Assembly (NCBI RefSeq): GCF_947493595.1
Contig: NZ_CANLRL010000001.1
Coordinates: 310,001 to 374,000, forward strand
DNA length: 64,000 nucleotides
Reading direction: 5' to 3'
Source of the DNA: an uncultured Shimia sp.
GTDB lineage: Bacteria > Pseudomonadota > Alphaproteobacteria > Rhodobacterales > Rhodobacteraceae
Shown in pieces: positions 1 to 8,430 of the stretch; the stretch's first letter is position 1; each line of letters begins with the position of its first letter. Position numbers and translations under genes: made by a program. The notes beneath the pieces were generated by a model. The model was not told the origin of the DNA, ran no database searches, and worked only from the letters and a program-made list of their open reading frames with translations.

Positions 1-1
1 A

Positions 2-637
2 ACCTATCGTCCAAACGATGTAACCGGTTCGGTTTTGACCGTTTCTGAGAGCAGCGAACAGGCGCCGGGCGAACAGCCAGCCGATCACGTGGCCGACAGT
101 GGTGAAGTGATCTACATGTCAGAGCCTCTGGAACGTCCGCAGAGCCTTGAGGGTGCGACCTACAAGCTGAAATGGCCAGACAGCGAGCACGCGATTTACC
201 TGACCGTGAACGATGTGATCATCAACGGCCATCGCCGTCCGTTTGAGGTGTTTATCAACTCCAAAAACATGGAGCACTACGCTTGGACATTGGCGCTGAC
301 CCGGATGATTTCGGCAGTGTTCCGTCGCGGCGGTGACGTGTCGTTTGTGGTCGAAGAGCTGAAGGCGGTGTTTGACCCGCGCGGTGGTGCGTGGATGGAA
401 GGCAAATACATCCCGTCCATTCTGGCCGCGATTGGCGGCGTGTTGGAGCGTCACATGATTGCGATTGGCTTCATCGAGGGCGAGGGTATGGGCCTGAAAT
501 CTGATCCGCAGGCCGAAGTGATGGCTGTGGGTGGCGCGCCGCGTGGCAAGCCGTGCCCAAGCTGTGGCGAGTTTGGTTTGCAGATGGTTGAGGGCTGCAT
601 GACCTGCAACAGCTGTGGCCACAGCAAATGCGGGTGA
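2..637 (+). CDS. nrdJ: Class II (B12-dependent) ribonucleotide reductase, C-terminal part, cut by window edge
   Basis: The reading frame is open from base 2, so the gene begins outside the window and only the last 211 codons are present. Class II ribonucleotide reductase makes deoxynucleotides from ribonucleotides with adenosylcobalamin. The visible part ends in a cysteine-rich tail (CPSCGEFGLQMVEGC, then CNSCGHSKCG), the redox-active and metal-binding end known from long alphaproteobacterial NrdJ proteins. Before it lies the conserved stretch around YAWTLALTRMISAVFRRGGD. A strong terminator follows at 773-807. The family call rests on this tail and on length; the catalytic barrel is not visible here. 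Confidence 0.9.
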   Translation, partial: TYRPNDVTGSVLTVSESSEQAPGEQPADHVADSGEVIYMSEPLERPQSLEGATYKLKWPDSEHAIYLTVNDVIINGHRRPFEVFINSKNMEHYAWTLALTRMISAVFRRGGDVSFVVEELKAVFDPRGGAWMEGKYIPSILAAIGGVLERHMIAIGFIEGEGMGLKSDPQAEVMAVGGAPRGKPCPSCGEFGLQMVEGCMTCNSCGHSKCG

Positions 638-772
638 TATGACCTGAGAAAGCTGTTGTTGTGACGGACGCCGATTAATGTCCATTCCTGTCATCGGAAA
701 TTCTGGACGGCGCGTTCGTTAAGGGTGCTCAGAGACCCGCTACAGCGAATTGCATTTTTGTCATAGTAAACC

Positions 773-807
773 AAAAGCGGCGACACAGGTTGTGTCGCCG
801 CTTTTTT
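773..807 (+). terminator. Rho-independent terminator after nrdJ
   Basis: A perfect 15-bp inverted repeat (773-787 with 791-805, 3-nt loop) is followed by a run of T. It is A-rich on its left side, so it could also work leftward. It ends the nrdJ transcript. Confidence 0.85.
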
Positions 808-882
808 GCATGTGAGCAGTCTTAGGTGAATTTGGACGGTCAACGGTGACCAAAACGGAAATGAGAGCGTAGCATGCGGATG

Positions 883-1270
883 GGCGGTCTGGATTTGGGA
901 CGTGCTGGATTGCAGTGCGCTGTGCCGTCGTCAGAAGGCGCTCAATGTGAGCCTTCTCGGTCACGGGAGAAACTGGGCCGCCGAACCTGCTCACTGACAG
1001 TACAGGCATCAAATCAGAGGGTGGAGGCGAGTGGACTGCCCGTAAGCATGGCGGGTCGAAGTGCCGGATTTGGCGCGCATTACCCCTCGGGATCAATGAA
1101 GAAACGTTGGAAGTGCGGGCCGTGGAGATCACCACCAGCTATATCGGTGAGGCGCCGATAAGGCTGGAATTTCTTAACCAAATCCCTCCAGATCAGGACG
1201 TCGGATCGGTGACCGCCGATGGGGCATTCGACACGCGCAAATGTCACGAAGCGATTGCGTCTTTTGTAGC
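883..1270 (+). pseudogene. Relic of an IS5-type transposase
   Basis: Two frames together spell a decayed IS5-family DDE transposase. From about 887 one frame reads WDVLDCSALCRRQKALNVSL. From about 993 another reads DSTGIKSEGGGEWTARKHGG, then GINEETLEVRAVEIT and NQIPPDQDVGSVTADGAFD, all hallmark segments of this family, including the catalytic Asp region of DSTGIK and TADGAFD. A frameshift near 960-990, loss of the N-terminus and replacement of the C-terminus after about 1265 make it non-functional. No terminal inverted repeats were recognised. Confidence 0.75.
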
Positions 1271-1585
1271 GGCATTTGGCGTATTTCACGGCCTTCTTGC
1301 GTCGCTTCGACCTAGGAAGCAGGGATGTTGATTGTCAGTGTCAACGGACACTCAACAGGCAATGTTTCATCCGCTTGCAAAATCGGGCTCTTAATGTGCC
1401 GTGACCTTCGGTATTGGGGTGACCCAAAGGGTAAGTGACCGGAGTTTTCGAAAATAGGTGGCACCAGCTTCATTGCCTGTGCCAGAGTTGTACCAAGGAA
1501 AACCTGCCGGCGCTGTTACGGCATTGTCGTTGATGCGGATTGATGCCTACGTGCATATAATGAAAAAGTTATTTGGGAGAGAACC
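1271..1585 (+). other. Gene-free stretch with a possible promoter
   Basis: No convincing gene is seen. A good -10 box TATAAT lies at 1556-1561, 25 bp before the lipoprotein start at 1586. No equally clear -35 was found at 17 bp, so the promoter call is weak. Confidence 0.3.
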
Positions 1586-1852
1586 ATGTCGAAGAGTGTC
1601 TGCGGAGCCATTTGCGGTGTCTTATTTCTTACGGGATGCACAGGTGTTGGCGGAACAAACTCGGACGGTCATCTCGCCAATCTTTCCGACAATCTGGTTG
1701 CGCTGGCTGCGCCGAACCAAGATCTCAACACGGTTCGGATTAACCCCGTTGATGGGTGTTATGAGTATCGGCACGTGGGGCCGGTTGAAACAACCTACTT
1801 GCCTTTGAGGGCACACGCCGGAAACCCGCTGTGCTCGCGCCCTCCGGAATAG
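1586..1852 (+). CDS. Small predicted lipoprotein
   Basis: An 88-residue protein. The start ATG has a GGGAGAG ribosome site about 6 bases upstream. The N-terminus is a short signal peptide ending in the lipobox LTGC (Cys about 18), so export and lipidation are expected. The rest is a polar domain with two more cysteines (DGCYEY and NPLCSRPP), which could form a disulfide in the periplasm. No family was recognised. It stands alone between the transposase relic and a convergent L,D-transpeptidase gene. Confidence 0.6.
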   Translation: MSKSVCGAICGVLFLTGCTGVGGTNSDGHLANLSDNLVALAAPNQDLNTVRINPVDGCYEYRHVGPVETTYLPLRAHAGNPLCSRPPE

Positions 1853-1871
1853 CGGCGTCAGCCGATCACAC

Positions 1872-2537
1872 CTATGTACTGGATGTGACTACAGTCTCAG
1901 GTGGGTGTAAGTGGGCTGTCGATCCGGTGGCAACATGATCGTACAGGTCATTGATGTGGGGCATAACCATCCGAACACAGCCCGAGCTTGCACGTCCGCC
2001 AATAGACCGAGGTGAAGGTGATCCGTGAATTCTCAGATAGGTGTCGCGATTGCCGACGTATAGGTAAAATGCCCGTGATCCCAATGGGTTGGTGGGGCCG
2101 CCGTTCATACCATTTTCGTGTTGTTTGTAGACATTCGGTTCCCGTTTGATCATCTGCGCGGTTGGGGTCCAGGTCGGCCATTTGGTCTTGCGGCGGATTG
2201 TATAAGTGCCAGGCTCGTAAAGGTTGCCTTTGGCAATGGCGACGCCGTATCGCATCGCAGTTCCGTCATTTTGAATGTGATACAAATAGCGCGCAACGGC
2301 GTCGACGTGGATGTCGCCTGGGGTTAGGCCATCGTTGGCTTGAACTATTTGAGGCAGAAGTCTGGGGTGCAGCCCCCAAGGATTGGTGGTCGCTGGATCA
2401 TAGTTCGCAGGGGTCACGTGACGGTCCCAGCTGGCCCATTTTGAGCGGTCGGATACCGGCGCAGCCATCGCGGCGGGGGCCAGTGGTGCTGAGAATAAGG
2501 CAGCAGAGGTGATCAGGAAATGTCGGCGGGTCAGCAT
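1872..2537 (-). CDS. L,D-transpeptidase (YkuD family), exported
   Basis: A 221-residue enzyme expected to form 3-3 peptidoglycan cross-links or anchor proteins to peptidoglycan in the periplasm. The catalytic signature is near the C-terminus: LRIHGSPSPRSIGGRASSGCVRM, holding the HG...SxGCxR motif with the active cysteine. The N-terminus MLTRRHFLITSAAL is a signal peptide with twin arginines. I chose the ATG at 2537 because it begins this signal; a longer open frame reaches 2777 but adds a non-conserved 80 residues in front of the signal. It is convergent with the small lipoprotein. Confidence 0.85.
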   Translation of the reverse strand: MLTRRHFLITSAALFSAPLAPAAMAAPVSDRSKWASWDRHVTPANYDPATTNPWGLHPRLLPQIVQANDGLTPGDIHVDAVARYLYHIQNDGTAMRYGVAIAKGNLYEPGTYTIRRKTKWPTWTPTAQMIKREPNVYKQHENGMNGGPTNPLGSRAFYLYVGNRDTYLRIHGSPSPRSIGGRASSGCVRMVMPHINDLYDHVATGSTAHLHPPETVVTSST

Positions 2538-2827
2538 GTCAAATGTACCTCGGAAAAACTCAGAGTCGCAGTCTATTGGGTTATTTTCTGCCTCAGAAGT
2601 CAATTTTTTGTGTGGCGGCATCCTGCGGTGGCTTCGGCGCGAAACGCAACGGACATAGCCGTCATAGTGTAGGGGCATTGCTGGTCGTTTTTGCCCGGTT
2701 GGGGCCGCTCTCAGCACGTGTTTTCCCAATCTGCCTCGATTTGTGTTCCGGTTCCCGCTTAAAATCCAATCGGTCATGCGTCGTTTGTTCGTAACAATCT
2801 CCTTGACACAAAGCGCTCACTGATTTC

Positions 2828-2846
2828 AAAAATGTCCAACATTTTT
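2828..2846. promoter_or_regulatory. Palindromic operator of the FadR-type regulator
   Basis: Perfect 8-bp inverted repeat with a 3-base centre, AAAAATGTCCAACATTTTT, just upstream of the GntR gene. Its core TGT-N3-ACA matches the general TNGTNNNACNA pattern of FadR-type GntR proteins. A TTGACA box lies at 2803-2808. Autoregulation of this gene and the ABC operon behind it is inferred. The rest of 2538-2827 holds no gene I can support. Confidence 0.6.
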
Positions 2847-2862
2847 AGTTTTGGGCAACAAA

Positions 2863-3534
2863 ATGATCCTCCGGCGCGACACTCAGGAAGATGACACGGT
2901 TATCGCGATGCTTGCGGCAGCTTTGCGGCGTGACATCTCTTTTGGTGCTTTGCTGCCGGATCAAAAGCTCAAGCTGCAGAATCTGCGGGCGCGCTACGGA
3001 GGGTCAAACCACTCCATGCGTGAAACCCTGCGTGTTCTTACTGCGGAGGGGCTGGTTGAGGCGACATCTCAGCGGGGGTTTCGCGTGGCATCCGCAACAG
3101 AGGATGATGTGCGCGACATTTTGATGGTGCGCACGGAAATCGAGAAGCTGGCCATTGGGCTGGCCATCGACCTTGGGGATGTGGCCTGGGAAGGGCGCGT
3201 CATTGCTGCACATCATGCACTGCGAAAAGCAGAAACACGTGTGATCGAAGTCTCAGATGATTTGGCTGCACTGGAATGGGACGAGGCGTGCCGAGCTTTT
3301 TCTTACGCCTTGATTGACGCCTGTGGCAGCCCGCGGCTGATTGATCTGCAACGCAAATTATACAACCAAAGCCGTCGCTTTCGCTTGGCGCAGCTAAGAG
3401 AAAATCAACTGGACTTTGACCGCCGTTGCACGCGTCAGAAGGCGCTTGTCGATGCGGTCTTGGCCCGAGACAGCACCGCCGCGCAGGCGGTTTTGGTCAA
3501 AGACATCAAATCGGAACTACAACCGGACATCTAA
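2863..3534 (+). CDS. GntR family regulator, FadR type (FCD domain)
   Basis: About 223 residues. The N-terminal winged helix (KLQNLRARYGGSNHSMRETL, then GLVEATSQRGFRV) is typical GntR, and the C-terminal helical part with RTEIEKLAIGLAI and a late YNQSRRFR segment resembles the FCD effector domain. ATG 2863 is preferred; a TTG at 2851 in the same frame is possible, and neither has a strong ribosome site. It lies 20 bp before an ABC importer operon and probably controls it. The effector is unknown. Confidence 0.8.
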   Translation: MILRRDTQEDDTVIAMLAAALRRDISFGALLPDQKLKLQNLRARYGGSNHSMRETLRVLTAEGLVEATSQRGFRVASATEDDVRDILMVRTEIEKLAIGLAIDLGDVAWEGRVIAAHHALRKAETRVIEVSDDLAALEWDEACRAFSYALIDACGSPRLIDLQRKLYNQSRRFRLAQLRENQLDFDRRCTRQKALVDAVLARDSTAAQAVLVKDIKSELQPDI

Positions 3535-3554
3535 AAGATCATTGGGAGGATAAC

Positions 3555-4568
3555 GTGATCAAATTTACTCGCCGTAAGGCACTGGCCCTGATGGGCGGCA
3601 CTGTTGCAGCTAGTGGCCTGGCCGCGCCAGCTCTGGCCATGAACAAGAAAATCAAAGTGGGCGCGTTGCGCTTCACATCCCACTCCGGCAATTTTGTTGC
3701 TTTTGAGCGCGGCTATTTTGCCGAGGCTGGTCTGGATGTGGAATTTGAATTTTTTCAGGCGGCCCAACCGATGGCTGTGGCGATTGCCAGCGGGGACATC
3801 GACTATGCGGTGACCGCGATTTCCGGTGGTTTGATCAGCCTGGCTGACAAGGGCGCCATCAAGGTGATTGGCGGCGCGCTGCAAGAAGAGGCGGGCATTG
3901 ATGGTCAGAAATATCTGATTTCGGATGCGTCTTACCAAGCGGGTGTTCAGAGCCTGAAAGACCTGAATGGCAAGAAATACGCCATCACTCAGGCCGGATC
4001 GTCGTTCCACTACATGGGCGCAAAGATGGCGACCGCCGAAGGCATCGACTTGAACTTCACGCCGCTGCAAAAAGTCGGCGCGATCATTGGCGCGATGAAA
4101 TCCGGCCAGGTGGATGGCTGGTCGATTGTACCCCATATTGCCAAGCCGCTGGCCAAGGCGGGCGCATGGCACATTGTTGGCAACGTCGCGGATTACATCC
4201 CGGATTATCAGGTCACCACCGTGTTCACCTCCGCCAACAACGCTGCCAATGAGCGAGGCCAGACCGAGAGCTTCCTCGCGGGCTTCTCAAAAGGGGTGGA
4301 CGACTATTCTGCGGCGATGATTGACGGCACCGCAGATCAGGACGCGATGGTCGATCTGATCCACAAATATGTCTACACGGATCGCGAACGCGCCAAGGCC
4401 GCAGGCTCCATCATCAATGGCACCATGCGGATCAGCTCCGGTGCCGCATTAAACCTGGCCTCCGTTCAGGATCAGCTGAGCTGGTTCCAGTCCGAAGGTC
4501 TGGTGGGCAAGGACATCACGCTCGACACGCTTGTGGACAGCTCCTACGTGAAAACTATCGGCGGATAA
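3555..4568 (+). CDS. ABC transporter substrate-binding protein (NMT1/SsuA-TauA type)
   Basis: A 337-residue periplasmic binding protein. The GTG start at 3555 has a GGGAGGA ribosome site and begins a twin-arginine-like signal (IKFTRRKALALMGG, cleavage near APALA). The mature part has the pattern of taurine/nitrate/sulfonate/thiamine-precursor binders: VGALRFTSHSGNFVAFERGYF near the start and AMKSGQVDGWSIVPH in the middle. With the next two genes it forms a complete importer. The ligand cannot be read from the sequence; the position before a hut cluster is not proof of a histidine-related ligand. Confidence 0.8.
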   Translation: MIKFTRRKALALMGGTVAASGLAAPALAMNKKIKVGALRFTSHSGNFVAFERGYFAEAGLDVEFEFFQAAQPMAVAIASGDIDYAVTAISGGLISLADKGAIKVIGGALQEEAGIDGQKYLISDASYQAGVQSLKDLNGKKYAITQAGSSFHYMGAKMATAEGIDLNFTPLQKVGAIIGAMKSGQVDGWSIVPHIAKPLAKAGAWHIVGNVADYIPDYQVTTVFTSANNAANERGQTESFLAGFSKGVDDYSAAMIDGTADQDAMVDLIHKYVYTDRERAKAAGSIINGTMRISSGAALNLASVQDQLSWFQSEGLVGKDITLDTLVDSSYVKTIGG

Positions 4569-4625
4569 CCCCGCTCTTAGGTGGGGCTATGACAACGGCC
4601 CCGCCGCAGACTATTTGAGGCAGAC

Positions 4626-5393
4626 ATGGACATCAGGCTTGAGGGCATTGGCCATTCCTACGATGACTTTGAGGTGATGCGCGACATCACCCTCGACATC
4701 CCCAACCAACAGATCATCTGTATCGTTGGCCCGTCGGGGTGTGGCAAGTCTACGTTGTTGCGGTTCATTGGTGGACTGGAGCGCCCGCAACGAGGTCAGG
4801 TGCTGCAAGTTGGCGATGCGCCCAAGGACTGCCTCAACCCGCTGACCTATATTTTTCAAGATTTTGCCCTGCTGCCGTGGCGCACGGTCAAAGGCAACAT
4901 CTCGCTTGTGCTGGAGGATCACGGCATTCGCGGCGCTGCGGCACGGGAGATCATTGACGATGTGCTTGCCCGTACCAAGTTGACCGATTTTGCCAAAGCC
5001 TTGCCCAAACAGTTGTCTGGCGGGATGAAGCAACGGGTGGCCATTGCGCGCGCTCTGGCGGTGAAGCCTGCGGTGATGTTGATGGATGAGCCTCTGTCCG
5101 CGCTGGACAGCCAAACCCGCGAGTTGTTGATGGATGACCTGGTGAGCCTCTGGTCACGTCAGCCTTTCACCGCTGTTTATGTCACGCACAATTTGGCGGA
5201 AGCCGTGCGCCTTGGCCATAAGGTTGTTGTGCTGTCGCGTCGTCCCGGCCAAATCCGGGAAATTGTCGAGATCGATAAACCATTGTCTGAACGCGCCTTT
5301 GGCGACGCCGATTTGGACGCCTACCAAAAACGGCTGTGGAACCTGATGCGCGATGAAGCCCGCGCGGCAGATGAGGAACTGATCCATGTCTGA
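4626..5393 (+). CDS. ABC transporter ATPase (SsuB/TauB type)
   Basis: A 255-residue cytoplasmic ATPase. Walker A GPSGCGKST (about residues 36-44), Q-loop IFQDFALLPW, signature LSGGMKQR, Walker B VMLMDEPL and the switch histidine in YVTHNL are all present, so it should be active. It powers the importer formed with the binding protein upstream and the permease downstream. Its last codons overlap the permease start by 8 bp, showing translational coupling. Confidence 0.9.
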   Translation: MDIRLEGIGHSYDDFEVMRDITLDIPNQQIICIVGPSGCGKSTLLRFIGGLERPQRGQVLQVGDAPKDCLNPLTYIFQDFALLPWRTVKGNISLVLEDHGIRGAAAREIIDDVLARTKLTDFAKALPKQLSGGMKQRVAIARALAVKPAVMLMDEPLSALDSQTRELLMDDLVSLWSRQPFTAVYVTHNLAEAVRLGHKVVVLSRRPGQIREIVEIDKPLSERAFGDADLDAYQKRLWNLMRDEARAADEELIHV

Positions 5394-6183
5394 TACCTCC
5401 AAACGCACAGTTGTTTTCCGCGGTGGCGGTTTTGCCCCCAAACCCCAAGCCTGGATTGGCGTGATGGTGTTTGTGGTGCTGATCTTGGTGGCGGAATGGG
5501 GCACACGATCTGGCTGGATTTCGGCCCTCACGCTGCCCAAGCCCTCTGATGTTTTGGAGACCTTCCGGCAACTCTATGCCAGCGGCCTCTTGTTCCAGCA
5601 CCTCGGTCCTTCTTTGGCCCGTCTTGTTGTTGGGGCCACCCTTGGCGTCAGTATCGGCATCTCAGTTGGTGTGTTGATTGGGTTGTTTTCCCATGTCCGC
5701 TCGGGGCTTGTCCCGCTGATTGCCGCGATCTTTCCAATTCCCAAAATTGCACTGTTGCCGCTGTTTGTGATCTGGTTTGGGATTGGGGAAGGGTCAAAAT
5801 ATGCACTCATCGCCTTTGGCACATTTACCCCAACAGTGGTCGCCACCTACGGCGCCGTTGACAATGTGGACCGCACCCTGATCCGAATGGGCCAGAGCTT
5901 TGGTCTGTCCTGGTGGTCTATTGTGCGTAAGATCATATTGCCCGGCGCCCTGCCAGGTATCCTGTCAGGCCTGCGGATCAGCCTGTCGATTGCGATTATC
6001 CTGCTGGTCGCAGCAGAGATGCTCGGGGCGCAATATGGCATTGGGGCCTATATCCTGGAGGCCGGGTCTCTGTACGATCTTGAACGGTTGTTTGCTGGTG
6101 TGGTGATCCTGTCGCTGATGGGGGTTATTGTGAACGCCATCATCAGCTTCATTGAGCGGCGCATGTTGGGGTGGCGGTCGTAG
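5386..6183 (+). CDS. ABC transporter permease (SsuC/TauC type)
   Basis: A 265-residue inner-membrane protein with about six hydrophobic segments. The EAA-type coupling loop that contacts the ATPase is GQSFGLSWWSIVRKIILPGALPGILSG. It is the last gene of the importer operon. Downstream, a short A/T inverted repeat (6226-6242, AATAAA/TTTATT) followed by T may be a weak terminator. Confidence 0.88.
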   Translation: MSDTSKRTVVFRGGGFAPKPQAWIGVMVFVVLILVAEWGTRSGWISALTLPKPSDVLETFRQLYASGLLFQHLGPSLARLVVGATLGVSIGISVGVLIGLFSHVRSGLVPLIAAIFPIPKIALLPLFVIWFGIGEGSKYALIAFGTFTPTVVATYGAVDNVDRTLIRMGQSFGLSWWSIVRKIILPGALPGILSGLRISLSIAIILLVAAEMLGAQYGIGAYILEAGSLYDLERLFAGVVILSLMGVIVNAIISFIERRMLGWRS

Positions 6184-6251
6184 GGGCATGTTGGCCATGA
6201 ATATGTCAGGTGGTCGCTTCAGCAAGGAATAAATCGGGTTTATTCTTTTTA

Positions 6252-6261
6252 AGTACAGACT
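6252..6261. promoter_or_regulatory. Candidate HutC operator before hutC
   Basis: AGTACAGACT has the GT-N4-AC spacing and the same CAGAC centre as the better site between hutF and hutI (8379-8392). It lies 36 bp before the hutC start, suggesting autoregulation. The arms are only 3 bp, so the call depends on the match to the second site. Confidence 0.35.
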
Positions 6262-6296
6262 AAAGTGGACATCCCACACGATGAGGATGTGCCTGC

Positions 6297-6986
6297 ATGA
6301 AAACCGCCTTTCGCGATGTGAAGGAAGAAATCCGGCGCCGGATAGTGCAAGGCGTTTGGGGGCCGGATGATCTGTTGCCCAATGAGGTGGATCTTGCCGA
6401 AGAGTTTGACTGTGCCCGCGCCACAGTGAACCGGGCGATGCGCGAGTTGGCGGACGAAGGTATGGTGGAGCGCAAGCGCAAAGCTGGCACACGGGTTTTG
6501 CCGTCGCCGGTGCGTCAGGCGCGGTTTCACATTCCGATTGTACGCAAAGAGATCGAGGGGCGGGGCGCGCAGTATCGCTATGCGCTGGTAAACCGCGAAA
6601 TCATCGACACGCCGGATTGGTTGCGGGCACGGTTGGGGTTGGAGTCAGGCGGGAAGGTGCTGCATCTGACCTGCATGCACTACGGCGATAGCAGCCCGTA
6701 TCAGTTCGAAGACCGGTGGATCAACCTGACAGCTCTGCCGCAGGCAGCAGAGGCGGATTTTGACACGGTTGGGCCAAATGAGTGGCTGATTGCCGAGGTG
6801 CCGTATTCCGACGCGGAGATCAGTTTTTCAGCGCTGACCGCGGAAGCGGAGATCGCCAAGCATCTCGGCTGCGCCGACGGCGATCCGCTGTTTCTGGCGG
6901 AGCGGTCCACTTGGTTTGAGACCCGCGCGATCACCTATGTGCGTTTGGTGTTTCAGCGCGGGTATCGGATGACGACGCGGTATTGA
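6297..6986 (+). CDS. hutC: Histidine utilization repressor (GntR/HutC family, UTRA domain)
   Basis: A 229-residue repressor. The N-terminal winged helix (PNEVDLAEEFDCARATVNRAMRELADEGMVERKRKAGTRV) is a GntR fold, and the C-terminal UTRA domain (YQFEDRWINL, then YVRLVFQRGYRMTTRY) binds the inducer, urocanate in characterised relatives. It ends 3 bp before the convergent hutF gene, so its target is almost certainly the hut genes. Candidate operators are at 6252-6261 and 8379-8392. Confidence 0.88.
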   Translation: MKTAFRDVKEEIRRRIVQGVWGPDDLLPNEVDLAEEFDCARATVNRAMRELADEGMVERKRKAGTRVLPSPVRQARFHIPIVRKEIEGRGAQYRYALVNREIIDTPDWLRARLGLESGGKVLHLTCMHYGDSSPYQFEDRWINLTALPQAAEADFDTVGPNEWLIAEVPYSDAEISFSALTAEAEIAKHLGCADGDPLFLAERSTWFETRAITYVRLVFQRGYRMTTRY

Positions 6987-6988
6987 GC

Positions 6989-8353
6989 TTACAGCCCGTC
7001 GCGCAGTGGTTTGACCGCTTTGCGGTAGGTGGCGGTGATCTTGTCGCGGTGGATGTGGCGGCCGTGTTGAACCATATGTCGACCGGCTGACCAGACGTCT
7101 GTGATCATGCGGTTGTCGCCGGTGAACACAAAGCTGTCGAGCAGGGTGTCGCCCTGTACGCCAGCGAGATCGAGATGGTCTGTGTCGAGTGCCAATAGGT
7201 CTGCCCAGGCGCCAACTTCCAGCTTGCCGGAACCGCGTCCGGCGGCCTGGGCCCCACCTTTGCAGATCGCGTCAAACAGGCGGTGGCCGGTTGACAAGTC
7301 TGCTGTGGCAAGGGCGGCGCGGGTATGATCCCGCAGGCGCTGGCTGGTGTCGAGTTGGCGCAGTTCTTCCGCCATTGAGATCCGGATATTGCTGTCAGAC
7401 CCAATCGAGATGCGGCCGCCGTTGTTCATCCAGCGTACAGCATCAAAAATGCCATCCCCCAGAGATGCCTCTGTGAGCGGGCAAAGCCCCGCGACGGCGC
7501 CGGTTTTGGCCAAGGCTTCGGTTTCGTGCGGCTGCATTTGTGTGAGGTGGATCAGGCACCAGCGTGAGTCCAGCGGTAGGTTTTCCAGGGCCCATTCCAC
7601 CGGGCGGGCGTGCCAGTTGGCTTGCACTTCTTGGACTTCAGGGATTTGCTCTGCGAGGTGCAGGTGCACCGGGCCATCAGGCAACAGTGTGGCGGCGTTT
7701 CGCAGGTCCGCTTGCGACACGGCCCGCAGGGAGTGCGGCGCAACACCAAGCGTGGCATCGGTTGGCAAGGTTGTGAGGGCTGCGCGGGCGTCTTCGACAA
7801 GGCGAGCAAATTGCTCTGTATCATTGCCAAAGCGAATTTGCCCCGGGCCTAAGGGCCGTTGGTCACAGCCTCCAAACTGGTAGTGAACCGGCAATAGCGT
7901 CAGGCCAATGCCGCTTATCTCTGCGGCGGCGGCAATACGACCGGCCATTTCACCCAGGTGGTCATAAGGCTGGCCGCCGGGTTGGTGGTGCAGGTAGTGG
8001 AACTCCACATTGGTGGCAAAGCCTGCCTCCAGCATCTCCATCTGTACAAGAGCTGCAATGGCCTGCACTTGCTCCGGGGTGAGGGCGTCAAGAAAGCGGA
8101 ACATCAACTGGCGCCAGGTCCAGAAGCTGTCCGTGGCATGTTCGCCACGTCGTTCGGTCAGGCCTGCCATGGCCCGTTGAAAGGCGTGGCTGTGACTGTT
8201 GGCGGGGGCAGGTAGCAAGGCGCCAACTGTGTGTCCCTCCGGTTTGTGTCCGGCTTGCACATCCGTGATGCGCCCGTCCCCACCGATCTCCAGCCGGACA
8301 TCCTTGGCCCACCCCTCTGCGGTCAGTGCTTGTTCTGCCCAAATGATGCTCAT
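6989..8353 (-). CDS. hutF: Formimidoylglutamate deiminase
   Basis: A 454-residue amidohydrolase that turns N-formimidoyl-L-glutamate into N-formyl-L-glutamate and ammonia. Metal and active-site segments are visible: the NSHSHAFQRAMAG motif near residue 54, PVHLHLAEQ in the middle, LCPLTEASLGDG, and GSDSNIRIS near residue 320. Its presence with hutG shows that histidine is degraded by the five-step route ending in formate rather than by direct formiminoglutamase. It is divergent from hutI, sharing a 77-bp control region. Confidence 0.93.
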   Translation of the reverse strand: MSIIWAEQALTAEGWAKDVRLEIGGDGRITDVQAGHKPEGHTVGALLPAPANSHSHAFQRAMAGLTERRGEHATDSFWTWRQLMFRFLDALTPEQVQAIAALVQMEMLEAGFATNVEFHYLHHQPGGQPYDHLGEMAGRIAAAAEISGIGLTLLPVHYQFGGCDQRPLGPGQIRFGNDTEQFARLVEDARAALTTLPTDATLGVAPHSLRAVSQADLRNAATLLPDGPVHLHLAEQIPEVQEVQANWHARPVEWALENLPLDSRWCLIHLTQMQPHETEALAKTGAVAGLCPLTEASLGDGIFDAVRWMNNGGRISIGSDSNIRISMAEELRQLDTSQRLRDHTRAALATADLSTGHRLFDAICKGGAQAAGRGSGKLEVGAWADLLALDTDHLDLAGVQGDTLLDSFVFTGDNRMITDVWSAGRHMVQHGRHIHRDKITATYRKAVKPLRDGL

Positions 8354-8366
8354 GTCGGATCCCCGC

Positions 8367-8394
8367 TTGACGGATTAATATGTGCAGACATAAT
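8367..8394 (+). promoter_or_regulatory. hutI promoter with embedded HutC operator
   Basis: A -35 box TTGACG (8367-8372) and -10 box CATAAT (8389-8394) with a 16-bp spacer face hutI. Inside is the inverted repeat TATGTGCAGACATA (8379-8392), a TGT-N4-ACA palindrome like the TGTA-N2-TACA sites described for HutC in Pseudomonas. Bound repressor would cover the promoter spacer and could also affect the divergent hutF. Confidence 0.6.
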
Positions 8395-8430
8395 GCAAAT
8401 TAATCTGACTTCGACAAGGGATTCGTCGAC

